Source of the DNA: Didymella arachidicola
Taxonomy: Eukaryota > Ascomycota > Dothideomycetes > Pleosporales > Didymellaceae
Length of the DNA stretch: 64,000 nt
Reading direction: 5' to 3'
NCBI GenBank assembly: GCA_016630955.3
Contig: CM050000.1
Location: 310,001-374,000, forward strand
Shown: one piece after another, positions 29,865 through 39,619 of the stretch
Numbering within the stretch: position 1 is the stretch's first letter
How the letters are laid out: the number at the start of each line of letters is the position of its first letter
Made by a program: the position numbers and the translations under genes
The notes under the pieces: generated by a model
Seen by the model: the letters and a program-made list of their open reading frames with translations, nothing else
Told to the model about the DNA's origin: nothing
Database searches by the model: none

Positions 29865-32194
29865 TCAACACCACGTGAAAACCGGGTTTTTGCCCTTGAC
29901 CATCTCGAGTCGCTCGACGATGACCTTCTTGCGGTTGCCCTCCATGTCTTCGTTGGCTGCATATCCCAGATCCCCCTCGTCTTCATCATAGTCGTCTCGG
30001 TGCAAATTGAGCGAAAAGCGGCGTTGTTTTCTACTGCTGTCACGGCGTGGCATGTCATAACTCATGCGCGATCGATGCGTGGGTCTGCCATTCGAGTCTG
30101 GTATCCTGCTCGGCCAGGGCACGTCGTTCACAGTGGCAGGAGACATGGGGCCGTTGCCGTTGGCCCCGCGGCGGGCATCGAAAGATGACGAGTCCCGGGT
30201 CAAATTGAAGCGGTTCTCGTGTGCTGAGTCGAGTGGTGGCGAGTTCATGAGGAGGTCTGATTGGGGCTTTTGTGGGGGTGTTTGCAAAGCTGTGATGTCC
30301 ATTTCCTCATGCTCTTCGTTGAATCGTGTCTGCCGAGCGGGTTGCTGCTTGCGTCGCATTTCCGCCGAAGGAGCGCGTAAGGGAACGGCGATGGGGATCT
30401 CCACGATGTCGTCCCAGACGCAGACGCGGGCTCGACGTGTGAGCTCTAGCGGGCCATGATCAGGCGTCTTCAGTGTTTCGACAACGTTCCATGCCTGTCC
30501 CTTCATGACTGCAATCTGCTTTGCATACATACGCTCTTTGAAGTCTGCGTCCTGTGAGAAGCATTTCCTGAGCGCCGCTTGTGTGTCGCTCCACCATTGT
30601 TTCGACGTGAGCAATGGTAGGAAGTGCTTGCGTGTGGCTTCGGAGAAGGGCTGACCGATAAGGGAGACGGGCAGGAAGAGCCAACCAAAAGGATAGCTAC
30701 GCCACTATCGCAGTGTTAGCATCTATCTGGTCAATTTTGAAAGGACAGGCTTACAGCATCAGGATGCTTCCATGGCCACGACAAGCTGTTGTCGATAGCA
30801 CCTAGCGTAATTTCGGGCACAGGTCCGCTTTGCATTGGGGTATTGGACCGGCTCGACGCCCGCATAGGCTCTCTGCGTCCGTATGGATCAAGCTCTGACA
30901 TGGACTGCCACGTGTACTGGCTCGGCGTATCCTCACCGTCCTCGCCACCCTCTTCATCGTTCAGCTTTGGCGGCTCGGCGACGATGGTAGCTTCCTGAGT
31001 TTTTTGGTCGATCTTGATCATCCAGTTGTCCAGCCCTCTGTCAGTGTTGCGCATGATGTAGTCGAGGATGACAAGTTTTTCCAGCTGCTCCCTAAACGAT
31101 TGCTGCAGCGCGGGCGTCCAGAAGCCCCGCCGCCGTTGAGGGTCTGGTGTGCCTGGGCGGTCCTCGTCGTCTTCGTTGTCGGACAGGGGACCACTGGGCC
31201 TACAATCCTCAGCCCATCGCCTTTTCTTCTTACGAGACGCCGCGTGCAAATTCGAGGTGTGCTGGTCTGGCCATGGGTTCTCCTTCAGGAAGATGTTGGC
31301 ATCCTTGAAACCCTTCAGGAAAACCTGAAAGCTGCCCGGCTTCTCTGGGAACGGCTTGCCCTTCCTGTAGTGTGCGCGTCGCTCCCAGAAGTCATAGTAG
31401 AAGGACTTCGAGGACAGATCGACGATGTCGGTGTACGGTACAATGTGCGTCCGTAATTGGGTGTCGAGGACATATGCGGCAGCTTCGGAGATGTAGCTCA
31501 AGTTGGGGATGAGGCAGGCGCGGCCGAAGAAGAAAGGGAACAGGTTGCGATGTATCCATTTTGTCCATTTGGGGTTCCGTGACGCGTACGGCTCCTCGTC
31601 TTTTGGCTTGAAGACGCCCACAACCTTGCCCCGGGCGTTGCGCGCAAAGTAGCTACCCGAGCTGCCCTGTGTGATGAGCTTGGGGTGCACGCCTAGCTCG
31701 ATAGCCGTCCTCACGCTCTCCACTATGTCGTCGAATTGAAGCTTGGTCATGCGATCCGGCGCGTCAGCTGAGTCGTAGTCAAACTGCAGGGACTCTGCTG
31801 TTGCTGGCCGCACGCCGTCTGGCGCCTGGAAGACGGAGTGGTGGATCTCAAGCTGGTCGTCGTCCGGGCCTTCCTTTTGCTTCCTGAACTTGAACTTCTG
31901 CGCAATCTCGTCGGCCCAGCGCTCAAATCGCGCGTTGATGGCTTTGATGTCGACGCCCGAGTTGGATCGGTGTCGTCGCGAGGTCGACGTTCGATGGGCG
32001 TTCGGTGAGCCGGGAGCTGAGTCGCCCGGCATGCGCATGCGCGAGCTGCGAGAGGGCTGGATGGGAGCATATTGTGCGTTGGAGAGGGATCCTTGGTGGA
32101 AGCCGTCCTCAGAGCCAGCGTCCGAGTCCTCGTCCTCCTCCGCCTGCGCTATTCGAGCGTATCCAGACGTCGGCGGGCGTTTGTCCTTTGGCAT
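29865..32194 (-). CDS. LSB6: Type II phosphatidylinositol 4-kinase
   Basis: 759 residues from two exons (intron 30705-30754, phase 0). Makes PI4P on endosomal, vacuolar and plasma membranes. The kinase domain (about 160-560) has LITQGSSGSYFARN as nucleotide loop, VVGVFKPKDEEPY with the ATP-binding Lys (about 196), SYISEAAAYVLD, and the catalytic MRNTDRGLDNW (about 381-391). After the intron the sequence reads WRSYPFGWLFLPVSLIGQPFS .. LTSKQWWSDTQAAL, the usual C-terminal lobe, followed by a disordered tail of about 200 residues. An insert rich in Asp/Glu and Lys/Arg (about 318-357) splits the kinase. The start is the ATG at 32194. The cysteine-rich palmitoylation motif of animal type II kinases is reduced to one Cys (GRACLIPN). 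Confidence 0.93.
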
Positions 32195-32537
32195 TGTGTG
32201 CAAACGAATGCGTGTGATTGTGCAAAGAAGGACGACTGGCGCTTTGGCAGAGGCCCTGGCGCATCTCGACGTACCGGGGAATGACGATGGAGCTGTCGCG
32301 AGACCCCGGCCACTTGTGCATCAGATGCTAGCGTGACCGCCGTTGTCGAGTTGCGGGTTGTCACATGCAAGCGAGCCCAGATCACCAAAAGCCTCCAAAG
32401 CTATACGTGACACGATAGACGCGACTACCTCCCCGTGAGTCAAAGGCTAACACTGCACTGTGGAGCGTCATAGTAGCAAAAAAGTCCTGCATTGTGGGTA
32501 TCATGGTCTAACAACAGCAGCAACAACGCCTCCGAGC
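32195..32537. other. LSB6 promoter and ASK1 3' region
   Basis: 343 bp between two minus-strand genes. No gene seen. Confidence 0.6.
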
Positions 32538-33916
32538 TCAAAAGCTATCATCCAGATCGATCTGCCGTCTGACTACGCTCGGGCTGTCGTCTTCCATTCC
32601 ACTGGTCGTATCTGTCAGATCTCCTCCAGCTGTCATGAGTAGGTCGTCAACGATGCGCCTACTCGCCTCTCGAGCTATGCACATGTTAGCTGCTTTCGAA
32701 TTATGGTTGTGTAATGCATACCAGGTGTCTGCAGCAACTTCGTCTGTGGAATGTGAAATTGGATCGTCTTTGGTGGACTAAAGTCGAGGTCATCGTCGTC
32801 GCTGTAATCGACAAAGTCTTGATCCCTGCCCGTGCTCATGGGCGTCTTGCCCTTTGCGGGTGTCTGTACGCTCACCCCAGGCGTGCGCGGTGTCTTCATT
32901 GGCGAGAAAATGTCAGCACGCAATTGGGGTGCTGGCGAAGACGGGGGCGACGAGTCGTCCCACTTGGGTAGTCTGGTGTTGGACGCCGCTCCACGAGGCG
33001 TGGCTGCTGTGCGATGCGCTGTACTCGGCGTGAAGGCGCCCGTAGGTTTGTACTTCCTGGGGCTGATGAGCGGGGTGGCCTGCACGCGAAATGTCTTGTC
33101 TAGAACACGGTGCATGAGTGGGTCCTGGTTAAAGTGCGGCTTTTTCGAGGTTGTGGGCTGCACGAACGGCGAGGAGTCGAATCCCATCATCTCTGGCAGA
33201 GCTTGCGGTTTTCCGGGTGTGACTGGATCGAACTTGGGTGTTCTTGTTCCTGAAGGTCCACCTCCGAGCTCCTGGCGCAATGCCTCGTACGGCGAAGAGA
33301 GTCCGGCGAACTGCGGTACCTCCTCATCAGCGTCAAGTTCCTCGCCGTCGCCGTGGGCACCCTTCCTGAGCGATTGCGGCATGCCAGGCGTGCTGTGACC
33401 CATTGTAGGTGAGTCCATTGTCATTGTGTCGTCCATTTCGCCATGAGACGAAGCCGGACGCTGGGGTGTTGTCGCTCCCTGCCTGTCTACATCGGCGGTC
33501 ACAGTCTCGTCCTCCTCGTATGTCTCCTCCTGTTGTGTGTCGTCCTGCGCTATCGAATCGTCTTGTGGGGCTTCATAACCGGAGAGCGACACATTGGCGC
33601 TGGCTTCGAAGAACTGTTTCCAGAACTTGGGGGAATCAACAGCGTGCTGGGCAATGACGGATGGGCGCCTACCTTCGAACCCTCCCAAACTGCCTCGGAG
33701 TGCTTCCCATACTGTTCAACAATGGGCAGGATTCCTGTGGTGACAATGCGATGCGCGCGGCTGAAGTTGTGGTCGATTTCTGTTGTTGTTAGTTGTGTTG
33801 GTGGGGTGTCTCAGGGTTTGTTTACCCTGGAGTGTCAGTGTGATGGACTGCTCTAGCTTCTCCAATTCCTCAGTGAGCGACAGATTGCGATTCGGGACCA
33901 TGCTTTGGCGAGACAT
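32538..33916 (-). CDS. ASK1: DASH/Dam1 complex subunit Ask1
   Basis: 412 residues from four exons; introns 33780-33825, 33626-33672, 32675-32721, which restore the frame exactly. Part of the ten-protein DASH ring that couples kinetochores to microtubule plus ends. The N-terminal Ask1 domain (about 10-75) reads LTEELEKLEQSITLTLQ, EIDHNFSRAHRIVTTGILPI, VEQYGKHSEAVWEGSKFWKQ, FFEASANVSL. The rest is disordered, rich in Ser/Thr-Pro sites (SPRKYKPT, TPRTPG, SPPKT) that could be CDK or Ipl1/Aurora targets. The last exon gives EASRRIVDDLLMTAGGDL and a C-terminal IDLDDSF, both typical of fungal Ask1. The start MSRQSM was chosen because upstream codons are not conserved in type. Confidence 0.93.
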
Positions 33917-34487
33917 CTTTGCGTACTTGTTCGCTGCATGCGCTGGTGACGTGTGGTTGTTGTTGACGCGCCTCAAACCCCCCCCCCCAGGGTACGCGAA
34001 CGGGCAGCGAAGGGTCTAGATCCAAAGGGGGAAGGCGCGTGGCATCTCCGCTTTGCCCGCAACCCTCATCTCCACCACAGCCGACACGCTTCTTGCGCCC
34101 GCCACCAGCTTCATCCGGCCTGAATCAGGTATCGTGTGAACGTTTGGCTACGGCTTTGCGGAATGGTGCCACCCTACTGCAGGATTCGACGCGGGCGTGT
34201 CAGGCTGAACCGCAGACCCAATGTCGATGAACGTCACCTTCCCGGGTTACCTTACCCCGACAAGCCGCTTGAGCTTCATGTAGTGCTGCCGATTCGAAGC
34301 TGCGAGAGGGGTACGCGCACCCTCCGCCTATCCGATCTAGAGCTATTTCTAGCTCTGGGATATTTCTCTGGGTTCAAATGCGCTTGGAGCTGCCTCTACT
34401 ATTGAGCTCTCATTCTGGCTGTCGTCCCCATCCTGTCCCCAGCTTCAATTCATCTAGTTGCACAAATACTTATCTTTCTCGCTCCTG
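33917..34487. promoter_or_regulatory. Divergent promoter region, ASK1 and short-chain dehydrogenase
   Basis: 571 bp between divergent start codons. It has a run of about 12 C residues at 33976-33987 and TC-rich stretches (CTCATCTCCACCACAG). No TATA box close to either start is obvious. Confidence 0.5.
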
Positions 34488-35492
34488 ATGTCTTTCCATC
34501 TGCCAGCACGCACAGTCTGGCAAGCGTCGGCCAAGCTTGCTGCATTACCTCGTGTAGCAATCCAAGCTCCACGCTGGACACGCGCCTACGCCTTGCCAAC
34601 GGCGGGAGGAAAGAGGACAGCGATTGTGACGGGATCATCGCGTGGGATGTGAGATAATGGTGTGGGCAAACAAAGCCAAGCAACCAGACTGACAACGATC
34701 AGCGGCAAAGCCATTGCCCTGCGATTGGCAAACGATGGTTACGACGTATGCATCAACGACATCGCAGCGAATAAGCCCGGCTGTGACAAGGTAGTCGAGG
34801 AGATCCAAGGTCTTGGCCGTAAAGCCTATGCACACACAGCAGATGTGTCGAATCTGCAAGAAGTGCAAGAGCTGGTGAAGGCGTCTGTGTCTGAGCTGGG
34901 CCCGTTGAACACAATGGTAGCGAATGCTGGTATTGCGCAGGTAAAAGGACTGCTGGAATTGACTGAGCGGGACTTCCAGAGGATGTTTGAAGTCAATGGC
35001 AAGTCTTGACGACGTTTCGCCAACCTTCGCCTCTGCTGACCACCAGTAGTCTATGGCGTGTTCAACTGCTACAAAGCTGCAGCAGAACAAATGATCTCCC
35101 AAGGCTCCGGCGGCAAGCTTCTCGGCGCAGCATCCATTGTAGCATTCAAACCTTTTGCTCTGCTGTCTCACTACAGCGCCTCAAAATGGGCAGTGCGGGG
35201 CATGACGCAAGCCTTCGCTATGGAGATGGCCGAGCACAAGATCACAGTCAACGCCTACGCGCCAGGTATCGTCGGCACAGCAATGTGGGACCTCATAGAC
35301 GAGAAGCTCGGTGAAAAGACCGGAGCGAAGAAGGGCGACACGATCAAGAAGTATACAAACGAGCTGATTGCGCTGGGTAGGACAAGTGTACCGGAGGATG
35401 TGTCGAGCACGGTGAGTTTTCTGTCGAGCAAGGACAGCGATTATATGACGGGACAGACTATCGTCATCGATGGTGGTATCATCTTCACGTAA
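34488..35492 (+). CDS. Short-chain dehydrogenase/reductase, diacetyl/butanediol dehydrogenase-like
   Basis: 300 residues from three exons; introns 34649-34702 and 34999-35046. Classical SDR: TGSSRGIG (48-55) binds NAD(P); NAG (128-130); S182, Y195 and K199 (HYSASKWA) form the catalytic site; PGIVGTAMW (225-233) follows. The first 42 residues contain no Asp or Glu and several Arg/Lys (MSFHLPARTVWQASAKL..), like a mitochondrial presequence. The second intron begins with GC (AATG|GCAAGT) and ends ACCACCAG with branch point GCTGAC, a GC-AG intron. The overall pattern is closest to acetoin/diacetyl reductases, but substrate assignment is uncertain. Confidence 0.88.
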
Positions 35493-36209
35493 GGCTACAA
35501 TCGGAGAAATGACAAGGCACATCGCTATCCTCTCAACGCCGCCTCAACCACTGTTTGCGAAGTGCAAATTTCCATAGAAGATGAACACAGAGCAAGGCGT
35601 GAAGATCTATCTCCTGTATCGCTGACATGATTGTCAGCCGGCCATTGCCGGGTTTGGAGTTGCCTGAGCAGAAGCTTCCTCTCGATAGCCACTATAGCTC
35701 TTCAGATGTGATGACTAGACATCTACACGCTCTTCGTCCGCATGCAAATCTAGCAGCTCTCACAATAGTCTGTCGAACTTGGCCCATCAGTATCGCCCGA
35801 TGTAACGTGCGGTCTATGACCGATAATCATATCAATCTGTGGTCTGTTCAAATGCACCGTTAGCAACGCGTAAATCAGATGTGCAGCGTCATGTCCTGTT
35901 CATAGGTAGTCATCCAGCAACACTTCGATGTCCAAGATAGCATGGTCGATGAGTCAAGCATACGTGCGATAGCGACATCACACGCCTCAATATACCACAA
36001 CGATAACGCACATTCTACCCTGACAGCAGGGTAGCAAGCCTGTTCCTACGAAACGAGACTGATGACGCCTTAGACACCCTGTCTGGCTCGAAAGTGCACC
36101 ACTGTTGTCTCTCTGTTGCAGTATAAAAGCCTCAATCCCCTCCACATCAGGATCGGTCCATCATCATCTTTACCAACACCAACTCCTACCAAGAAATACA
36201 TTTCACAAA
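35493..36209. other. Spacer without a gene; promoter of the first 90-residue gene
   Basis: No coding frame of interest. The 3' end carries the TATA box of the next gene. Confidence 0.5.
36122..36128 (+). promoter_or_regulatory. TATA box of the first 90-residue gene
   Basis: TATAAAA in the context GTTGCAGTATAAAAGCC, 88 bp upstream of the ATG. The paralogue at 37321 has a matching GCTGCAGTATAAGTCCC. Confidence 0.65.
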
Positions 36210-36482
36210 ATGTATCCATTTCATCTCCCTTTTGGCGACTACCAGCAAGACTGGGATTCACACGGCAACCCTGTAGGTCCTCTCCGCAGGGTTGTTGATC
36301 ACTACGTGCTTCTGGAGCAATTGTTGACTCACCTGCATGGTGCCCACGACATGGTCGTTGCATTGAAAGACTCTCCAGAGAGCCGTGTAGTAGCTGCAGA
36401 CGCAGCTAGAGACTGGGAGCGGCAGATTCAACGTCTTATGAATGAGGTGCGTGCTATCAAATACCCGAACGGCGGACCTTGA
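36210..36482 (+). CDS. Small protein of unknown function, tandem paralogue 1
   Basis: 90 residues, no intron, no signal peptide. The N-terminus is aromatic and Pro/Gly-rich (MYPFHLPFGDYQQDWD), followed by a helical part LLEQLLTHLHGAHDMVVAL and ARDWERQIQRLMNEVRAIKYP. Residues 34-87 align with residues 32-84 of the protein at 37321 with one single-residue gap (LLE.L..HL..AH, L, then R.W..QI). Both proteins are exactly 90 residues and have similar promoters, so they are tandem duplicates. I do not recognise the family. Confidence 0.7.
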   Translation: MYPFHLPFGDYQQDWDSHGNPVGPLRRVVDHYVLLEQLLTHLHGAHDMVVALKDSPESRVVAADAARDWERQIQRLMNEVRAIKYPNGGP

Positions 36483-37320
36483 GTTGTCATAAAGCAGTCA
36501 TGCCTTGTAAAAGCTCGCAGAGTCAGGGGATGGGGAACTGTAGTTGAGTAGAAACACGAGTCGATAGGACACATGTACTTTCGGGCATGGCCACACAAAT
36601 GCAACGAGAGTACAATGTCTTAGAACACTCAGACTTGTTACAAAGTGTATTTCAATCCAGCCCATGCACTTCTTATGTCTTGTATATGCCATATTTCCAA
36701 GCTCACCGCCAGTTGCGCCGCTCTGCCAGAATCGCTTTTGCATTCAGTACTTGCTTGTCAGTCCATGTACCATCTCTGCAACTTTGCGCTTAGGATCTAT
36801 TCCTTGGGATACTTGCGAGATCTCTCTAGCTCTGCTATACATGAGCCCATACGGAACCATGGCTTCTTTACGTCAAAGTCGCTGTCGACACTCGACTGCT
36901 TGTTCCCATGGACGAACGAAGCTGCTTCAAGAATCAGATCCACCGTTTTGCCTACATAAATGCGATACAGAATTTGAGTAAGTGTTTGCATTCTTCGGAT
37001 ACAGCTCGGTGCCCTTGAATAGTTCACTAGAAGGACTCCTGCATTTACGCCAACCTTGTCCATTGCGTTGTCAGTGACGTTTGATCTGGCACTCGTAGAC
37101 AAACGTGCATATACGTTCATACGCACATACTTCAAACCGTAGATTGTTGCATTAGGATACGTAGCGCAGGTTGTCGCATAGTATGTGCCGTTTGGGCTGA
37201 AGGCAGCATGTCTTTGTGTCGCCATTCGGCTGCAGTATAAGTCCCTTCCCATCTACTGTTCTACATTCCCACCATATCTGTACTGACCAAGAACCACCAC
37301 ATAATAACCTACTTGTCGAC
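36483..37320. other. Spacer between the two paralogous small genes
   Basis: 838 bp. Open frames here on both strands are short and lack protein character. Its end holds the second gene's promoter. Confidence 0.5.
37236..37241 (+). promoter_or_regulatory. TATA box of the second 90-residue gene
   Basis: TATAAG after GCTGCAG, 85 bp upstream of the ATG, the same place as in the paralogue. Confidence 0.6.
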
Positions 37321-37593
37321 ATGTTCCCAGGGTTTCCTAATGGTGGTTTTGGGGTTCCATACAATGCGTTCCCGCAGCAGCCGATCGTCCAGGCGGAGCG
37401 TCATCAAGACCAACTTTTGGAGGAACTGTCAGACCACCTGGCGGCTGCGCACAACGTGGCCATTGATTTGACGAATACCCGCGGATCTCATGTTGCAGTA
37501 GCTGTGGTTCGTGAGTGGATGAAACAGATTAACAGCGTGTTTGAGTGGGTTAATGCTTTCCGCCTCCCAGACACTCCACACCACGGATTGTAG
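37321..37593 (+). CDS. Small protein of unknown function, tandem paralogue 2
   Basis: 90 residues, no intron. The N-terminus is MFPGFPNGGFGVPYNAFPQQ, then helices LLEELSDHLAAAHNVAIDL and VVREWMKQINSVFEWVNAF. Paralogue of 36210-36482 (see there). The TAG stop at 37591-37593 is followed directly by the TA target dinucleotide of a transposon at 37596, so the natural 3' UTR has been replaced by transposon sequence. The reading frame itself is complete. Confidence 0.7.
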   Translation: MFPGFPNGGFGVPYNAFPQQPIVQAERHQDQLLEELSDHLAAAHNVAIDLTNTRGSHVAVAVVREWMKQINSVFEWVNAFRLPDTPHHGL

Positions 37594-37595
37594 TA

Positions 37596-37648
37596 ACGTG
37601 AGTTACAAGCGAGTGACGCACACAAGCGAGTGACGCACCCTAACAAAC
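37596..37648 (+). repeat. Left terminal inverted repeat of element D
   Basis: 53 bp; perfect inverted match to 39390-39442. It holds two tandem 17-bp units and overlaps the transposase stop codon region. Confidence 0.93.
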
Positions 37649-39361
37649 TATTAGGCCTTCTATGCGCAATTGCTTAACACCACAACGTTGTACTATAATA
37701 TACAGTAGATATTCTTGATCGCTAACGTCTACTGCATCTTTCTCACACGTGCGCGAGTTGTGCCCTGTCTCGCCGCAGCGCTTGCAGTGCCTTTTGCCCT
37801 GCTTGCTTGCACCTGCTCGGGCCCTACCCTCACGCGTTTCCCCCTCTACCTGCGCCCTAACGTCACATTGGGCTATTAAATCCTCTGCCTGTTTCTTTGA
37901 GAGGTCTCCACCCTTCTGAATTCGCTTTCTTTTGCGCGATTTGCGTTCAGAAGCAGCCTTATTTGACGCTTCAAGCTGCAGCGCTCGGGCTGCTAGTAAC
38001 GTCTGTGAATGCAGTATCATTGCAGTGCCTTTTTGCAGCTGGTCCATCATATCAACCATAGGAGAAGGTGACGATCCTTGGTGCCTTTGGATCCGATCGC
38101 GAAGCAAAGTTGATTGAGCCTCTATCTCAGCGGCGTTGGTGGGTGTCTTAGGGTTCCATTGGGTCGCCCCTGGTAGAGGCGGTGTTGGTGTGCGATGCTT
38201 GACATCAAGCTTTAATAGCACCACCAATGGGTCATTAGGTACTAAGCCAGTTGCCCTGAAGCTTGATCTAATATTTGCCTGTGAGAACGCCTCCTCAAAA
38301 ACCTTTGCAAAGGTTGCAATAAAGGCCTTCTTGTTAATTCGGCCAACATGGTCTACTGCCAAGGCTCTGATCTCTTTGCCATACGCCCGCTTTAAGGGGG
38401 CAAAGCAGCCCACATCAAGCGGCTGCAGGATGTGCGATGAGTGTGGAGGCATACAGAGGGTAATTATCTTGTTCTCCTCGCAGAGATCCTAGAAGGCAAG
38501 CGAGTTGTGGCTCTCATGGCCGTCGATTATAAGCAGCACATGGCTACCTACCCTCCGCCCCTTTATCTGCTCAATAAAGTGCTTTAACCAGGCTACACCG
38601 ATATTGTTCGTAGTCCAGCCGTTGCTGCTAACCCTAATGCGCCATTGGGGCTTTAAATCAGGGTACTAAGACGCGTCGTGGTTCTTTGCTTTAAAGATGA
38701 GATAGGGCGCGATTGCCCAGCCCATCGCGTTGATCGCAGCGATCAGCGTCACCCACTCACGGTCTCCTTGCTGGACCCCAATAGGCTTAGTGCGTCTCTC
38801 TGAAGCAGTGACTACTTTAACGCGGTTTCCGACGCCCATAGTGAAGCCAGTCTCGTCAAAGTTGTAGGTATCTTTGTCTAGGATGCTGTACTTGGCTTTA
38901 ACATTGCGTACAAGGTCAAACCAGGGCCCAATAACCTCTGGGTTGCTGCACAAGACTCTCTGGCGATCGCGCTGTCGAGTCATCCGCGACTTGAGTCCAG
39001 GTTCGCGTTTGACAAAGTTTGAAGCCCAATGGACGCCAACAGGCTCTGCACCACGTGCAGCACGCAGTTGATTGGCCATATCTTCTACGCAACGGAGCGT
39101 TGGGGCAAACCCTTGCGCGTCTAGCTTCTTAATATAGTGCGCAAGCGATCTCTCTTCTGTCTTTTAAAGGTTTGATGATTTGGGGTGGGTATCGCGTGTT
39201 GACTGCTTCCCAACGCGTCGGCGGCGGAGAGTGGCCTCAGAGACCTTGTAGACTATAGCAGCGCGTCGCACACTTAGTTCTTAAGGTTTCTTAATTGCTT
39301 GAAGTGCAAGCTTGATTCTGTCTTCTTTTGAGAGCGATTTAAGGTCGGGTGGTTGATCCAT
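37640..39361 (-). pseudogene. DDE transposase of element D with zinc knuckle, four nonsense codons
   Basis: One frame of 574 codons from ATG 39361 (MDQPPDLKSLSKEDRIKLAL) to 37640, stopped at 39281-39283, 39164-39166, 38666-38668 and 38489-38491. Each stop is TAA or TAG where CAA or CAG (Gln) would fit, as expected of RIP. Domains: HTH_psq-like start, YNFDETGFTMGV, LLIIDGHESHNS and HILQPLDVGCFAPLK (DDE), a coiled region, and near the C-terminus CKRCGETGHNSRTC, a CCHC zinc knuckle. Repairing four transitions would restore the length, so decay is recent or limited. Inactive here. Confidence 0.9.
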
Positions 39362-39389
39362 TAAGGTTTAAAGGTAGGAGGGCCCAATG

Positions 39390-39442
39390 GTTTGTTAGGG
39401 TGCGTCACTCGCTTGTGTGCGTCACTCGCTTGTAACTCACGT
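39390..39442 (-). repeat. Right terminal inverted repeat of element D
   Basis: Perfect inverted copy of 37596-37648. Confidence 0.93.
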
Positions 39443-39619
39443 TATGCTGCTATCATTATTGTATAATAAAAGACTATGAGATGGGTAATCAGGTATAAGT
39501 GAATGCAACACTAGGCGTCTGACTTTAGCTCCTACCTCTGTCATAGCTTCCCTGAATTTTCCTTCATTTATATATAGGCCAAGATATGCCGCAGATAGCT
39601 ATATGGATTAAATTAGGGT

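Larger units (their letters stand above)
37596..39442 (-). mobile_element. Element D: Fot1/pogo-type DNA transposon
   Basis: 1847 bp, flanked by TA (37594-37595 and 39443-39444), with 53-bp perfect inverted repeats. Each end starts ACGTGAGTT and contains two direct copies of ACAAGCGAGTGACGCAC (17 bp each). One transposase gene on the minus strand. Unrelated in end sequence to elements A-C. Confidence 0.93.

Noticed and set aside
34999..35046. Frameshift in the dehydrogenase gene between NAG and YxxxK motifs
   Set aside because: A GC-AG intron with good branch point and acceptor explains the break and keeps frame.
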